A stretch of 64,000 bases of DNA from Inhella inkyongensis (GCF_005952805.1 NZ_CP040709.1:1240001-1304000); one strand, 5' to 3'. Shown: positions 18,412-27,748, counted from the stretch's first letter. The notes: generated by a model not told the origin, from the letters alone. Numbers and translations: made by a program.

Positions 18412-19599
18412 ATGCCTGCAGACACCACCGTCAAAATCTTCCACAACGCGATGCCGGGAGCCCCCGTGTTGAGCGGCACGGCCGGCGCGTTGATTGCTGT
18501 GCTCGACGCCTGCCTGGTCAACGGGTTCGGCACCGGCAGCGTCGACTCCCTCGTGATCTCCGGGGGCGTGGCGACCGTGACCCGGGCGGCCGGCCACCCG
18601 TTTGAGGTGGGTTCGGTGGCGCTGATCGCCGGGGCTACGGTGTCGGGCGGCTCGGTCAACGGCGAACAACGCGTGCTGAGCGTGACGGGCGCGAGCTACA
18701 CCTTTGACGCGACTGGGATCGCCAATCAGGCCGCGACCGGCACGATCACGCACAAGGCTGCGCCGGCCGGGTGGGCGAAGGCGTTCAGCGGGGCGAACCT
18801 CGCGGCCTACCGACCAACTGACCCGGCAGGGACGCGGTTTTACCTACGTGTGGATGACACCGCCGCCCAGAACGCGCGGGTTCGTGGCTTTGAGGCGATG
18901 ACCGACGTCAACACCGGCACCGGCCCGTTCCCGACGGACTCCTTAATCCCGGGCGGCCAGTGGTGGGCCAAATCGAACAGCGGCAGCGCCAGCCCGCGCA
19001 ACTGGGCGGTCGTGTGCGATGGGCGAACGATGTACTACACGGCGGAATACAACAGCAGCTACCCCGGGTCGTCGGTGCCGCTGGGGATGTTCGGGGACTT
19101 CGAGCCGGTCCGTGCGGGGGACGCCTACCGGTGCGCCATCGCAGGCGGCGTGTCGGACCGTTCCGGCAGCGGGCCGGGCGACCAATCCGACACCTTGGAC
19201 TGGACGCACGGCTATTCGTCGGCCACTACAGCCGCGCGGCGTGCGGTGGGGGTCGGGGGCGCTACGCCGATGGTTCGGGCGGGTCAGACCCTGCTGCAGA
19301 CCACCTCGCAGAGCATTTCGTCGGGGGCGAACTATGTCGGCCACTTGGCATTCCCCAACTACGCAGACAGCGGCGTGTATGTCTCCCGAATGGCCCTGGG
19401 GGACGATGGGGCCAACCTGCGGGGGTACATGCGAGGTTTCCGCTATGTGCCGATGGCGGCAGTGCATTCCATCGGCCACCGCGTCCGGGTCCCCGGGCAA
19501 TCGGCGCTGCCCGGTCGGGAGTTGCTGTTCATGACGGCGGGATACCCGACTAGCCCCCGGGGGTGCTACGCCTTCGACGCAACGGGACCGTGGGCCTGA
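18412..19599 (+). CDS. Phage tail protein, possible receptor-binding component (395 aa)
   Basis: Starts 12 bases after the large tail gene. The N-terminal part (about 1-110) has repeated beta motifs with SGGVATVTRAAGHPFEVGS; the C-terminal part has YLRVDDTAAQNARVRGFEAM and aromatic/glycine-rich strands, a lectin-like or jelly-roll composition. It sits where host-recognition proteins are usually encoded. Family not identified. Confidence 0.55.
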   Translation: MPADTTVKIFHNAMPGAPVLSGTAGALIAVLDACLVNGFGTGSVDSLVISGGVATVTRAAGHPFEVGSVALIAGATVSGGSVNGEQRVLSVTGASYTFDATGIANQAATGTITHKAAPAGWAKAFSGANLAAYRPTDPAGTRFYLRVDDTAAQNARVRGFEAMTDVNTGTGPFPTDSLIPGGQWWAKSNSGSASPRNWAVVCDGRTMYYTAEYNSSYPGSSVPLGMFGDFEPVRAGDAYRCAIAGGVSDRSGSGPGDQSDTLDWTHGYSSATTAARRAVGVGGATPMVRAGQTLLQTTSQSISSGANYVGHLAFPNYADSGVYVSRMALGDDGANLRGYMRGFRYVPMAAVHSIGHRVRVPGQSALPGRELLFMTAGYPTSPRGCYAFDATGPWA

Positions 19600-19603
19600 C
19601 GCC

Positions 19604-20575
19604 GTGGCGCTGATCTTCTCCGAGTCCTTCGAGACTGGCATTCCGGGCGGCTTCGCGACGACGCTGACGGATTACGGCACGCTGACGGCCTCCTACGACG
19701 GCGCGGCCAAGGCGGCGCTGCTCACCAAGGACGGGTACAACGCAGTGTGGCGGCTGAACACCGCGCCGGTCGCAGCCACGGTGCGGGTGCTTCTGGACGT
19801 CGAGCACGTGTCCGCCGATAACGCCGGCAGTTCCTCCTCGGGCTTTGGCCCCGCCTTCAAATTCGTCGGACGGACGGCCTGGAGCATGGCCGGCGTGTCT
19901 GCAGAAGGCGGTTATCTGCACTTCGGCTCGGGCAGCGATGGCTCCCCGGTGGGGTTTGCGACAAACGACGCGGGCACCGTGTATTACGAGGGGCAGGGGG
20001 CCCGGCACGTCTACGAGTTCTTGCTGACTGCGGCGTCGGGCGCAACGATCCCGACGCGGTGGCTGCGGGTAAAGCGAGGCGGCGCGGTCCAGGCCACGGT
20101 CGCGCTGCCCACTTACCCCCGCACGGCGCTGGAGTCCCTCGGCATCTTCATGCGGGACTCGACGCAGAAAATCCACTCCATCGAGGTCTATGACGACGCT
20201 GACGGCTTCGTGAACCCCGACCTGGGCCTTCTCCCCTCCGGCGAGATTTTGCGAATCTTTGAGGCCTCGCCCCCGCCCGTCTCTTACCTGGCCGGGCCGA
20301 TGGGCGCCAACGTCCTCAAGCCCGGGGGCACGGGCCGCGTCATCGGCACCGTGAAAGCGCACGGTTCCCCCGACCAGCCCCTGGCCCGCCGCGTTCGGCT
20401 GTTCCGCGACATCGACGGGCTTCTCGTAGGTGAGACCTGGAGCGACGCCACGACCGGCGCCTACGTCTTCACCGAACTCGACCGGACGCAGCGATACAGC
20501 GCGGTCAGCTACGACCACGAAGGGCACTACCGCGCCGTGATCGCCGACAACCTCATGCCCGAGCCCATGCCATGA
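19604..20575 (+). CDS. Phage tail protein with C-terminal Cna-B/transthyretin-like domain
   Basis: Starts with GTG 19604 (translated as MALIFSESFETGIPGGF) and has 323 residues. The N-terminal 210 residues look like a lectin/jelly-roll domain: FSESFETGIPGGF, then GPAFKFVGRTAWSMAG. The C-terminal part (about 240-320) has the pattern of carboxypeptidase-regulatory-like folds: GTVKAHGSPDQPLARRVRLF, GAYVFTELDRTQRYSAVSYD. Such domains occur on tail fibres and adhesins. Its stop overlaps the next start. Confidence 0.55.
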   Translation: MALIFSESFETGIPGGFATTLTDYGTLTASYDGAAKAALLTKDGYNAVWRLNTAPVAATVRVLLDVEHVSADNAGSSSSGFGPAFKFVGRTAWSMAGVSAEGGYLHFGSGSDGSPVGFATNDAGTVYYEGQGARHVYEFLLTAASGATIPTRWLRVKRGGAVQATVALPTYPRTALESLGIFMRDSTQKIHSIEVYDDADGFVNPDLGLLPSGEILRIFEASPPPVSYLAGPMGANVLKPGGTGRVIGTVKAHGSPDQPLARRVRLFRDIDGLLVGETWSDATTGAYVFTELDRTQRYSAVSYDHEGHYRAVIADNLMPEPMP

Positions 20576-20964
20576 CCGCCCCTTGGATCTCCCCCGAGCA
20601 CAACAACGACCGACTCGCCGGCACGCTGCTATTCCTGGAGCGCGGCCCGGCTGCGGCCAAGGTCCTGCTGCTGGACGGCACGCGGCCTGCGGGCGGCGGC
20701 GCGCTGACCAATGTCCTTGCCGCGATCTCGCTGGCCGACCCGCCCGGCTCCCTTGTGTCCAACAAGCTGGTGCTCGCGCCGGCCGCCGACGCCCTGGTGC
20801 TGCTGGACGGCACCGCCACCTGGGCGCGAGTCATCAACGGCGACGGCACGGCCGCCCTGGACTGCGACGTGAGCGACATGACCGGGGGTGCCCCGATCCG
20901 CTTGTTGACGACGGCCCTGCTGGCCGGGGGCGCCGTGCGCCTGACGGTTGCTGAGTTCACCTGA
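20572..20964 (+). CDS. Small phage tail protein (130 aa)
   Basis: Overlaps the previous gene by four bases and the next by one. Short beta-strands with repeated A/L/V/D segments (LVLAPAADALVLLDGTATWA). No recognised family; from its position it is a tail-tip accessory. Confidence 0.5.
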   Translation: MTAPWISPEHNNDRLAGTLLFLERGPAAAKVLLLDGTRPAGGGALTNVLAAISLADPPGSLVSNKLVLAPAADALVLLDGTATWARVINGDGTAALDCDVSDMTGGAPIRLLTTALLAGGAVRLTVAEFT

Positions 20965-22976
20965 TGGCCTTCGAGGCGGATCTCCGCTTCAAAAAGGCGC
21001 CGTACCCCACGCCGGGGCCGGTGCCGCTGGTCTTTGGGGAGCTGGACGGCCCGCTGGTCCAGGCCGAGCTATCGCTGGCCCTGGGCGCACCGGGCTTCTC
21101 TGCCGAGGTGCGGCGGGCCTACGAAGCATCGCTCGCTCTGGCCCTGGGCGACCCTGGGTTTTCCGCCGGGGCGGCGGTCTTCTCTGGCCTCACCTTTGAC
21201 GCCGAGCTATCGCTGGCCCTTGGCGACCCTGGGCTGTCTGCGGTCGTCGGCCCGCCCAACGACGCCACGATCTCGGTCAGCCTGGGCGATCCCGGCGTGG
21301 CTGCCACGGTGTCGTTCGACTCTCTGACCGAGCGACCGGTGGCAGGCGCCTCGCGCTCCGAGCACCAGCGCGCGCAAGCTGCAGCGGGAGCCGGCGCGAA
21401 GTCCGCCCATCAACTGACGCAGCGGGCGCAGGCCGGAGGAGCGAACCGGCACACCCCCGCTCTGGCCCTGCAGCAGCCCGCGCGGGCCGGCCACCAGGCG
21501 GCGCTGCCGGCCCGCCGACAAGCCGGCGCCGTGCATTCGGCGGCTGTGCCCGTTCGCACCGACACCACGGGGCGCCACGCGGAGACGCTGCGCGGCATTC
21601 GACCCCGCGCCACCGCAACCCACGAGGAGGCGGCCCGCGTCACCGCGCGTCCTCGCGTGGGGTCGCACCAGGAGCGGCTGCGGCACGCTCGCCCGGCCTT
21701 GCGCGCGGTCGACCAGGCCGCCGAGCCGCGCCGCGCAGGCTGGGCACACGGCTCGGCCAGCGCGGCCCCGATGCGGCGCTACCGGCAGGCAACCCACCAG
21801 GAAGCCATGCGCCCGCCTGCTGGCAAGTACCGCCCGCTACCCCCGGGCTCGGGGCGAGTGCCTTGCTACTTGCCCAGCCCGCATCTGCGCTTCACCAAAC
21901 TGCCAGGTGGCCCGGCGCTGCTGTTCACTTGCTCTGCCGGAGGCGGCCCTGCCGCCACGGTATCGATACCCGTTCGGAGGGTCTACATGGTCGCCAACAC
22001 GCTTTCTCTGACCCGCGTGGCGGACGGGGTACAGATTCCGGCTCGCTCCGTCGCGGTCTCTCTGGATGTGGATTCGTGGACCTGGGGGTTCAGCGCATCG
22101 GCTTCGGCCCAGGCACTGCCGCTGCTGACGCCAGGCGTGACGGGGCCGACCGAACTTCAGCTGGATCTCAATGGCATGAGCTTTCGGGTGCTGGTTGAGG
22201 GCATTTCGCAGCGCCGTTCATTCGGACGGACCGAGCTGACGATTCGGGGGCGAGGCCGCAATGCGGTGCTGGCGGCGCCCTACGCAGCGCAAATGTCGTT
22301 CTTCAACGGCGCAGACCAGACGGCGGCCCAGGCAGCGACTGCGGCGCTCTTGACCAACGGGGTGCCGTCAGGCTGGGGGGTCGATTGGGGATTGGATGAC
22401 TGGCTGCTGCCATCGGGCGCCTGGTCGTTCCAAGGCTCACCCATGGATGCCGTGCTGACGATTGCCCAGGCGGCCGGTGGCTACGTGCAGCCCCATGCCA
22501 CCGAGGCGACGCTGCTGGTGCGGCATCGCTATCCAGTGCTGCCGCGCGACTGGTCCAGCCGGGTGCCGGACATCGAGCTGCCGGCCGACCTGGTCAGCGT
22601 GGAGGACATCAGGTGGCTGGACAAGCCGGCGTACAACCGGGTGTTTGTGGCGGGCGGGCAGATCGGCGGGCGACTTGGTCAGATCACGCTGGCGAGCACG
22701 GCCGGCGATCTGCCGGCGGCCATGGTGGTCGATCCGCTGGTGACGGATGTACCAGCTCTGCGCCAGCGCGGCCGAGCAATCCTGGGCGAAGGGGGGCGCC
22801 AGGCCATGATCTCGCTGCGCTTGCCTGCGCTGCAGCAACTCGGTCTGGTCCGCCCTGGAAAGTTGCTGCGCTATGTCGACGGCGGCACCACTCGCCTGGG
22901 TCTGGTGCGCAGCCTGCATATTGAGGCCTCACACGAGCAGGCCTGGCAGACCTTGGGAGTCGAGACCCATGTCTGA
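20964..22976 (+). CDS. Phage tail hub-like protein with repeats and Ala/Arg/His/Gln-rich linker
   Basis: A 670-residue protein in three parts. Residues of about 33-110 hold four degenerate repeats around LSLALGDPGFSA. Residues of about 115-290 form a low-complexity linker rich in A, R, H and Q with recurring HQ/HE pairs. Residues of about 310-670 form a folded domain with VDSWTWGFSASA, GRTELTIRGRGRNAVLAAPY, AYNRVFVAGGQIGG and RLGLVRSLHIEASH, resembling tail hub/baseplate proteins of Mu-like siphoviruses. The gene overlaps the last phage gene by eight bases. The hub assignment is by pattern; the linker is unusual. Confidence 0.6.
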   Translation: MAFEADLRFKKAPYPTPGPVPLVFGELDGPLVQAELSLALGAPGFSAEVRRAYEASLALALGDPGFSAGAAVFSGLTFDAELSLALGDPGLSAVVGPPNDATISVSLGDPGVAATVSFDSLTERPVAGASRSEHQRAQAAAGAGAKSAHQLTQRAQAGGANRHTPALALQQPARAGHQAALPARRQAGAVHSAAVPVRTDTTGRHAETLRGIRPRATATHEEAARVTARPRVGSHQERLRHARPALRAVDQAAEPRRAGWAHGSASAAPMRRYRQATHQEAMRPPAGKYRPLPPGSGRVPCYLPSPHLRFTKLPGGPALLFTCSAGGGPAATVSIPVRRVYMVANTLSLTRVADGVQIPARSVAVSLDVDSWTWGFSASASAQALPLLTPGVTGPTELQLDLNGMSFRVLVEGISQRRSFGRTELTIRGRGRNAVLAAPYAAQMSFFNGADQTAAQAATAALLTNGVPSGWGVDWGLDDWLLPSGAWSFQGSPMDAVLTIAQAAGGYVQPHATEATLLVRHRYPVLPRDWSSRVPDIELPADLVSVEDIRWLDKPAYNRVFVAGGQIGGRLGQITLASTAGDLPAAMVVDPLVTDVPALRQRGRAILGEGGRQAMISLRLPALQQLGLVRPGKLLRYVDGGTTRLGLVRSLHIEASHEQAWQTLGVETHV

Positions 22977-23193
22977 CAACCTCTATGTTGGGCTCAAGGC
23001 CCTACTGGCAGGCCCATCCTTGCTGTGGGGCGAGGTGATCGCAACGGACGGCGAGCTGGCCACCGTGGAGCTGCCGGACGGTGGCCGTCTGCAGGCCCGT
23101 GGCCAGGCCACGGTGGGTCAGAAGGTATTCGTGCGCGGCAGCCTGATCGAATCAGGGGCCCCCGATCTGCCGTTCACTCAGATCGACCTGTAG
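22969..23193 (+). CDS. Last phage gene, small tail protein (74 aa)
   Basis: Starts at ATG 22969 inside the hub gene and ends TAG at 23191-23193. The small beta-rich protein ([31 protein letters not shown]) looks like an OB-like or puncturing-tip accessory fold, as found next to hub genes. It is the last gene before the phage right end, 90 bases away. No mom-type DNA modification gene is present. Confidence 0.55.
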   Translation: MSDNLYVGLKALLAGPSLLWGEVIATDGELATVELPDGGRLQARGQATVGQKVFVRGSLIESGAPDLPFTQIDL

Positions 23194-23283
23194 GCGCAAC
23201 AGGCAATTTCCTTTTCCGCTGCGAAACTCAGCGCGCTTCCATTTATCGCAGCGCTGCCCCATCAAATTTCGCGCCGCGCTTCA
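23194..23283 (+). repeat. Phage right terminus (attR) with transposase-binding-like repeats
   Basis: Non-coding phage end. Read inward from 23283 on the minus strand it begins TGAAGCGCGGCGCGAAA; 41-42 bases further in, a related block TGGAAGCGCGCTGAG lies at complement 23227-23241. Two spaced copies starting TG and sharing AAGCGCG fit Mu-type end-binding sites. A GCAGCGCTGC palindrome lies between them at about 23249-23258. Host coding sequence resumes at 23284, and CTTTG at 23284-23288 is the expected five-base target duplication; the left copy is outside the window. Confidence 0.7.
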
Positions 23284-24160
23284 CTTTGGCTTTGACAACA
23301 CGGTAACGGCCGGCATCGTCAGCGCCAAAGCGCGCGACACCGGCGAGTTCCTGCCCTTCATCCAGACTGACGTTGCGATCAACCCGGGCAATTCGGGGGG
23401 GCCGCTGCTGAATATGAAGGGCGAGGTGGTGGGCATCAACTCGCAGATCTACAGCCAGTCGGGTGGGTTCATGGGCATTTCGTTCGCGATCCCCATTGAT
23501 GAGGCGATGCGGGTGGCGGACCAATTGCGCGCCAGCGGCAAGGTGGTGCGCGGACGCATTGGCGTCGCCATCGGGCCGGTGAGCAAGGAAGTGGCCGAGG
23601 CCATTGGCCTGAGCAAGGCCCAAGGCGCCCTGGTCAGCAATGTTGAGTCGGGTGGGCCGGCCGAGAAGGCCGGCATCGAAGGCGGCGACGTCATCACCCG
23701 TTTTGACGGCAAGTTGATCGAACGCTCCACCGATCTGCCGCGTTTGGTGGGGGCCACGCGGCCAGGGAGCAAGTCCAGCATCCAGGTGTTCCGCCGTGGT
23801 GCCTACAAGGATTTGACGGTCACGGTGACCGAGCTGAAGGAAGCGCCGACCCGGGGCGGACCCGAGGTCGGCGAGTCCCGTGGTTCGAGCAGCTTCGGGT
23901 TGAGCCTCTCTGACCTGACCGAAAGCCAGCGCAAGGAACTCAAGCTGCGCGGCGGTGTGCGGGTGGACGCGGCCGACGGTCCAGCGGCCCGGGCTGGGCT
24001 GCGCGAGGGCGATTTGATTTTGTCCGTCGACAACGCCGAGGTCAGCAGTGCGCGTCAACTTCAGAACCTGCTGGGTAAGCTGGAAAAAGCCAAGGTCATC
24101 AGCATGGTGGTGCGGCGCGGCGAGGCCACCAGCATCGTGTTGCTGCGACCTGGGCGCTGA
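23284..24160 (+). pseudogene. mucD: 3' part of DegP/MucD-type periplasmic serine protease, interrupted by the prophage
   Basis: The frame resumes as [18 protein letters not shown], a canonical DegP/MucD stretch that should be preceded by the Pro of GSPFGFDN; that codon is broken at the phage border. The catalytic serine is present in [11 protein letters not shown]. Two PDZ domains follow (PDZ1 about 23550-23840, PDZ2 about 23890-24150). The catalytic His and Asp are on the 5' part, outside the window beyond the phage. The first in-frame ATG is at 23414, downstream of the catalytic serine, so no active protease can be made from this piece alone. In related bacteria mucD lies in the rpoE envelope-stress operon upstream of lepA. 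Confidence 0.9.
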
Positions 24161-24338
24161 TTGGCCTGCTGGCGGGCAGGAATGATGGGTGTTGCCTCGT
24201 GATTCCTGCTTTCTTTTGATGGAGTAGGGCGAAACCTTGTTGACGGCTTGTGTTCAAGCTGTGGATAAGTGGGGTGTTGGTCACCTGCAACGAGGGCTTT
24301 GAGCGCAGGAGCGGTCCGCCCGGCTGGGGGCTTTTGGC

Positions 24339-24416
24339 TACAATGGCCCCCCCAACAAGCAGTTGCCAGATGTTTTGTTGGAAGGCGCGTCTGCCCCTTG
24401 GACGTGCCTTTTTTTT
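24339..24416 (+). ncRNA. Candidate small RNA or attenuated leader upstream of lepA
   Basis: A near-consensus -10 box TACAAT (24339-24344), preceded by GGC, predicts a start near 24351. The next 66 bases form two adjacent hairpins: CCAACAA (24352-24358) with TTGTTGG (24375-24381), then directly the terminator hairpin 24382-24410 with eight T. No good -35 box is visible. Nothing between promoter and terminator looks translated. It could be a free small RNA or a leader that controls read-through into lepA. No known family is recognised. Confidence 0.45.
24382..24416 (+). terminator. Rho-independent terminator/attenuator before lepA
   Basis: Stem AAGGCGCGTC (24382-24391) pairs with GACGTGCCTT (24401-24410), ten pairs including one G-T, with loop TGCCCCTTG, and the T-run is 24409-24416. 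It could end transcription from the interrupted mucD or the short leader transcript, about 100 bases before lepA. Confidence 0.8.
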
Positions 24417-24442
24417 AGCTTCGGCCCGGGTCTCACGACCCT

Positions 24443-24490
24443 TCACATTGCTGCGCAATGTGAGCCTGCGCTGCAAGCACTTCGTGCTTG
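24443..24490 (+). promoter_or_regulatory. Two perfect hairpins in the lepA 5' region
   Basis: TCACATTGC (24443-24451) pairs with GCAATGTGA (24455-24463) around a three-base loop, and CAAGCAC (24474-24480) pairs with GTGCTTG (24484-24490). Both lie between the terminator and the lepA start and would fold in the mRNA leader. The rest of 24161-24338 shows a possible weak promoter (TTGACG about 24239, GATAAG about 24263) and nothing coding. Confidence 0.5.
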
Positions 24491-24517
24491 TGATTCCGGA
24501 GCTTTCGCACGGACCCC

Positions 24518-26326
24518 ATGGACCACATCCGCAATTTTTCGATCATTGCTCACATCGACCACGGCAAAAGCACGCTGGCCGATCGCATCATTCAACGCTG
24601 TGGCGGCCTGGCCGACCGCGAGATGGAGGCCCAGGTGCTCGACTCGATGGATATCGAGCGTGAGCGCGGCATCACCATCAAGGCCCAGACGGCGGCGCTG
24701 CGCTACAAGGCGCGCGACGGCAAGGTCTACAACCTGAACCTGATCGACACCCCGGGCCACGTGGACTTCTCGTATGAGGTCAGCCGCTCGCTGAGCGCGT
24801 GCGAAGGCGCGCTGCTGGTGGTGGATGCCTCACAGGGTGTCGAGGCCCAGACGGTGGCCAATTGCTACACGGCGCTGGACTTGGGCGTCGAGGTGGTGCC
24901 GGTGCTCAACAAGATGGACCTGCCGCAGGCTGATCCGGACAACGCCAAAGCTGAGATCGAGGATGTGATCGGCATCGACGCCGAGAACGCCATTCCCTGC
25001 TCGGCCAAGTCCGGCATGGGCATTGACGAGATCTTGGAAGCCGTGATCGAGCGCATGCCGCCGCCCAAGGGCGTGGTCGAGGCGCCGCTGCGCGCCATGA
25101 TCGTGGACTCCTGGTTCGACAACTATGTCGGCGTGGTGATGTTGGTGCGGGTGGTGGATGGCACGCTGAAAAAAGGCGAGCGCATCCGCATGATGGCCAC
25201 CAACGCCGTTTACCCGGCCGATCAGCTGGGCGTGTTCACGCCCAAGAGCGAGGCCCGCGAGCAGCTCAACGCGGGCGAGGTCGGCTTTGTGATCGCCGGC
25301 ATCAAAGAGCTGGCCGCCGCCAAGGTGGGCGACACCATCACCTTGGAAAAAAAGCTGCCCAATAACCTGGGTCCGGCCACCGAGGCCCTGCCAGGCTTCA
25401 AGGAAATCCAGCCCCAGGTGTTTGCCGGCCTCTACCCGACCGAGGCCAGCGAATACGACCAACTACGCGACGCGCTGGAAAAGCTGCAGCTCAACGACTC
25501 GTCATTGCGCTTCGAGCCTGAGGTCAGCCAGGCCCTGGGCTTCGGCTTCCGCTGCGGCTTCCTGGGCCTGCTGCACATGGAAATCGTGCAGGAGCGGCTG
25601 GAGCGCGAGTTTGACCAGGACCTGATCACCACCGCGCCTTCCGTGGTCTACGAAGTGGTGTTGGGCGACGGCCAGGTCATCGAGGTTGAGAACCCTAGCA
25701 AGATGCCCGAGCCGGGCAAGATCGCCGAGATCCGCGAGCCCATCGTCACGGTGCATCTGTACCAGCCGCAGGAATATGTTGGGGCCGTCATGACCCTGGC
25801 CAACCAGAAGCGTGGCGTGCAGATTCAGATGAGCTACCACGGCAAGCAGGTGCATCTGACCTATGAGATGCCGCTGGCCGAGATCGTGCTGGACTTCTTT
25901 GACAAGCTCAAGTCGGTGAGCCGTGGCTACGCCTCGATGGACTATGAGTTCAAGGAGTACCGCGCGTCCGACGTGGTCAAGGTGGACATGCTGATCAACG
26001 GCGATCGCATCGATGCCCTGGCCATCATCGTGCACCGCACGCAGAGCCAGTACCGCGGACGCCAGGTGGCGGCCAAGATGCGCGAGATCATCCCGCGCCA
26101 GATGTACGACGTGTCTTTGCAGGCGGCCATTGGCGTCAAGATCATCGCTCGCGAAGACATCAAGGCCCTGCGCAAGAACGTGCTGGCCAAGTGCTATGGC
26201 GGTGACATCACGCGCAAGCGCAAGCTGCTGGAAAAGCAAAAGGCCGGCAAGAAGCGCATGAAGCAAATCGGCTCCGTCGAGGTGCCCCAAGAGGCCTTCC
26301 TGGCCATCCTGCAGGTGGAAGAGTGA
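24518..26326 (+). CDS. lepA: Elongation factor 4 (LepA), back-translocating ribosomal GTPase
   Basis: Cytoplasmic GTPase that binds the ribosome and influences initiation/elongation under stress. The 602-residue length is typical. The N-terminal G domain shows [13 protein letters not shown] (G1), the RGITIK switch, DTPGHVDF (G3), [10 protein letters not shown] (G4) and SAKSGMGID (G5). The C-terminal signature is present: [27 protein letters not shown] and [18 protein letters not shown]. It is the first gene of the lepA-nagZ operon, and lepB starts inside its stop codon. Its leader is highly structured, suggesting post-transcriptional or attenuation control. Confidence 0.98.
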   Translation: MDHIRNFSIIAHIDHGKSTLADRIIQRCGGLADREMEAQVLDSMDIERERGITIKAQTAALRYKARDGKVYNLNLIDTPGHVDFSYEVSRSLSACEGALLVVDASQGVEAQTVANCYTALDLGVEVVPVLNKMDLPQADPDNAKAEIEDVIGIDAENAIPCSAKSGMGIDEILEAVIERMPPPKGVVEAPLRAMIVDSWFDNYVGVVMLVRVVDGTLKKGERIRMMATNAVYPADQLGVFTPKSEAREQLNAGEVGFVIAGIKELAAAKVGDTITLEKKLPNNLGPATEALPGFKEIQPQVFAGLYPTEASEYDQLRDALEKLQLNDSSLRFEPEVSQALGFGFRCGFLGLLHMEIVQERLEREFDQDLITTAPSVVYEVVLGDGQVIEVENPSKMPEPGKIAEIREPIVTVHLYQPQEYVGAVMTLANQKRGVQIQMSYHGKQVHLTYEMPLAEIVLDFFDKLKSVSRGYASMDYEFKEYRASDVVKVDMLINGDRIDALAIIVHRTQSQYRGRQVAAKMREIIPRQMYDVSLQAAIGVKIIAREDIKALRKNVLAKCYGGDITRKRKLLEKQKAGKKRMKQIGSVEVPQEAFLAILQVEE

Positions 26327-27333
26327 CCCATCCCGAATCGCAAGAATCGCATCCCGGCCTGAGCGCCTTGACCGGGCTGCTGTACGCCGGCCTGGTGGCT
26401 TATCTGGCGGGCTGGTACCTGGACAAATGGACTGGCAACTTCTCGTTGCTGCTGTTCCTGATGTCGGTGGTGACCTTCTTCTACTGGGTGGCCGAACGCT
26501 GGGTCTTCCTGCCGCAACGCCGTGCCGCAGCCGATGCACTGGTCAAGCAGGACAGTGAGCGCCGCGCCAAGCTGGCAGCCGAGGGCATCAAGGCGGACAA
26601 CATCGATGTGGATGCGGCCCGCCGTGCCATCCTGCGCCAACCCTGGTGGCTGGACTGGACCGCAGGCCTGTTCCCGGTGATCGTGCTGGTCTTTGGTCTG
26701 CGCTCTTTCCTGTTCGAGCCTTTCCGCATTCCCTCGGGTTCGATGGTGCCCACGCTGCTGGTGGGCGATCTCATCCTGGTCAATAAATTCCATTACGGCG
26801 TGCGTCTGCCGGTCATCCACAAGAAGGTGCTGGAAAACAACCCGGTGCAGCGCGGTGATGTGGTGGTGTTCCGCTATCCCGAGGACACCCGCATTGACTA
26901 CATCAAGCGTGTGGTGGCCATTGCGGGTGATGAAGTGAGCTGGCGCAACCAGCGTCTCTACATCAATGGCCAGGAGGTTGCCACCGAGTCGCTGGGGCCC
27001 TATTTCGACCAGGACAGCCTGAAGGAGCGCCCGCTGTTCAAGGAGAAGCTGGGTGCCGTCGAGCATCAGATGCTGGTGGACCGCGACGCCCCCAGCTACT
27101 TCCGCATGGACCGCGCTGATGGCCCCTTCCCCTTTGCGCAGAATTGCCAATACATCCTGGAGGGCGTGACTTGCCGTGTGCCGGCCGGCCACTACTACGC
27201 GCTGGGCGATAACCGCGACAACTCGCGTGACAGCCGCTACTGGGGCTTTGTGCCGGACGAGAACATCGTGGGCAAGGCCGTGATGATCTGGATGAACTTC
27301 AGCGATCCCAAGCGGGTCGGTCGATTCCACTGA
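26323..27333 (+). CDS. lepB: Signal peptidase I
   Basis: Inner-membrane serine protease that removes signal peptides from exported proteins. It starts with GTG overlapping the lepA stop. The 336-residue protein has two N-terminal hydrophobic segments (about 13-34 and 40-62), a cytoplasmic loop and a third hydrophobic stretch (about 112-130). The catalytic Ser-Lys dyad is S140 in PSGSMVPT and K195 in DYIKRVVA, the same 55-residue spacing as in E. coli. Box [15 protein letters not shown] is near the C-terminus. The extra membrane segment before the catalytic domain resembles other Burkholderiales enzymes. Confidence 0.97.
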   Translation: MTHPESQESHPGLSALTGLLYAGLVAYLAGWYLDKWTGNFSLLLFLMSVVTFFYWVAERWVFLPQRRAAADALVKQDSERRAKLAAEGIKADNIDVDAARRAILRQPWWLDWTAGLFPVIVLVFGLRSFLFEPFRIPSGSMVPTLLVGDLILVNKFHYGVRLPVIHKKVLENNPVQRGDVVVFRYPEDTRIDYIKRVVAIAGDEVSWRNQRLYINGQEVATESLGPYFDQDSLKERPLFKEKLGAVEHQMLVDRDAPSYFRMDRADGPFPFAQNCQYILEGVTCRVPAGHYYALGDNRDNSRDSRYWGFVPDENIVGKAVMIWMNFSDPKRVGRFH

Positions 27334-27391
27334 GATTGTGCGGCGCGTTTTTGCGCTAACTTTCGCTCTTCCCCTGTTTGGAGTGCACAAG

Positions 27392-27748
27392 ATGCGCCGT
27401 CTTCCTTCGCGCCAGCGTGGTGTGTCGCTGTTTGGTCTGTTGTTCTGGGGCGTGGTGATTGCGTTCACCGTGGTGGTGGGTGCCAAGATCGTGCCGACGG
27501 TGATGGAGTACTCAACCATCCTGCGTGCCGTCAACAAGGTGGCCCAGAGCAACCCAGCCACGGTGGCGGCCGCGCGCGCCGAGTTTGCGCGCACCAAGGA
27601 CGTGGAGTACTCGATTCAGATCGACCCCAATTCCTTGCAGATCACCAAGGAAAACGACAAGGTCAAGATTTCCTTCGCCTACGAGCGCGAGATCGCGCTG
27701 GGCGGGCCGGTGTTCCTGCTGCTGAAGTACGAAGGCGAATCCAAGTGA
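27392..27748 (+). CDS. DUF4845 membrane-anchored protein
   Basis: Small protein conserved between lepB and rnc in betaproteobacteria; function unknown. The ATG at 27392 has GGAG eight bases upstream and gives 118 residues; an upstream GTG at 27338 lacks such a site. One N-terminal membrane helix (GVSLFGLLFWGVVIAFTVVV, about 11-30) resembles a pilin-like N-terminus, followed by a soluble domain ending FAYEREIALGGPVFLLLKYE. Confidence 0.85.
   Translation: MRRLPSRQRGVSLFGLLFWGVVIAFTVVVGAKIVPTVMEYSTILRAVNKVAQSNPATVAAARAEFARTKDVEYSIQIDPNSLQITKENDKVKISFAYEREIALGGPVFLLLKYEGESK

Larger units (their letters stand above)
1..23283 (+). mobile_element. Mu-like transposable prophage, B3/D3112 type (right part)
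   Basis: Contiguous phage genes run in the host plus direction: DDE transposase, MuB ATPase, Gam, GemA and Mor, then capsid, head-completion, tail tube, tape measure and tail-tip genes. The long tape measure gene and the absence of a sheath gene suggest a flexible, non-contractile tail. The left end is outside the window. The right end is placed at 23283 because host mucD coding sequence resumes immediately after a terminal CA, as in Mu. Terminase, portal and lysis genes are not seen in the part present. Codon use and GC resemble the host, so composition does not mark the border; gene content does. Confidence 0.93.
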
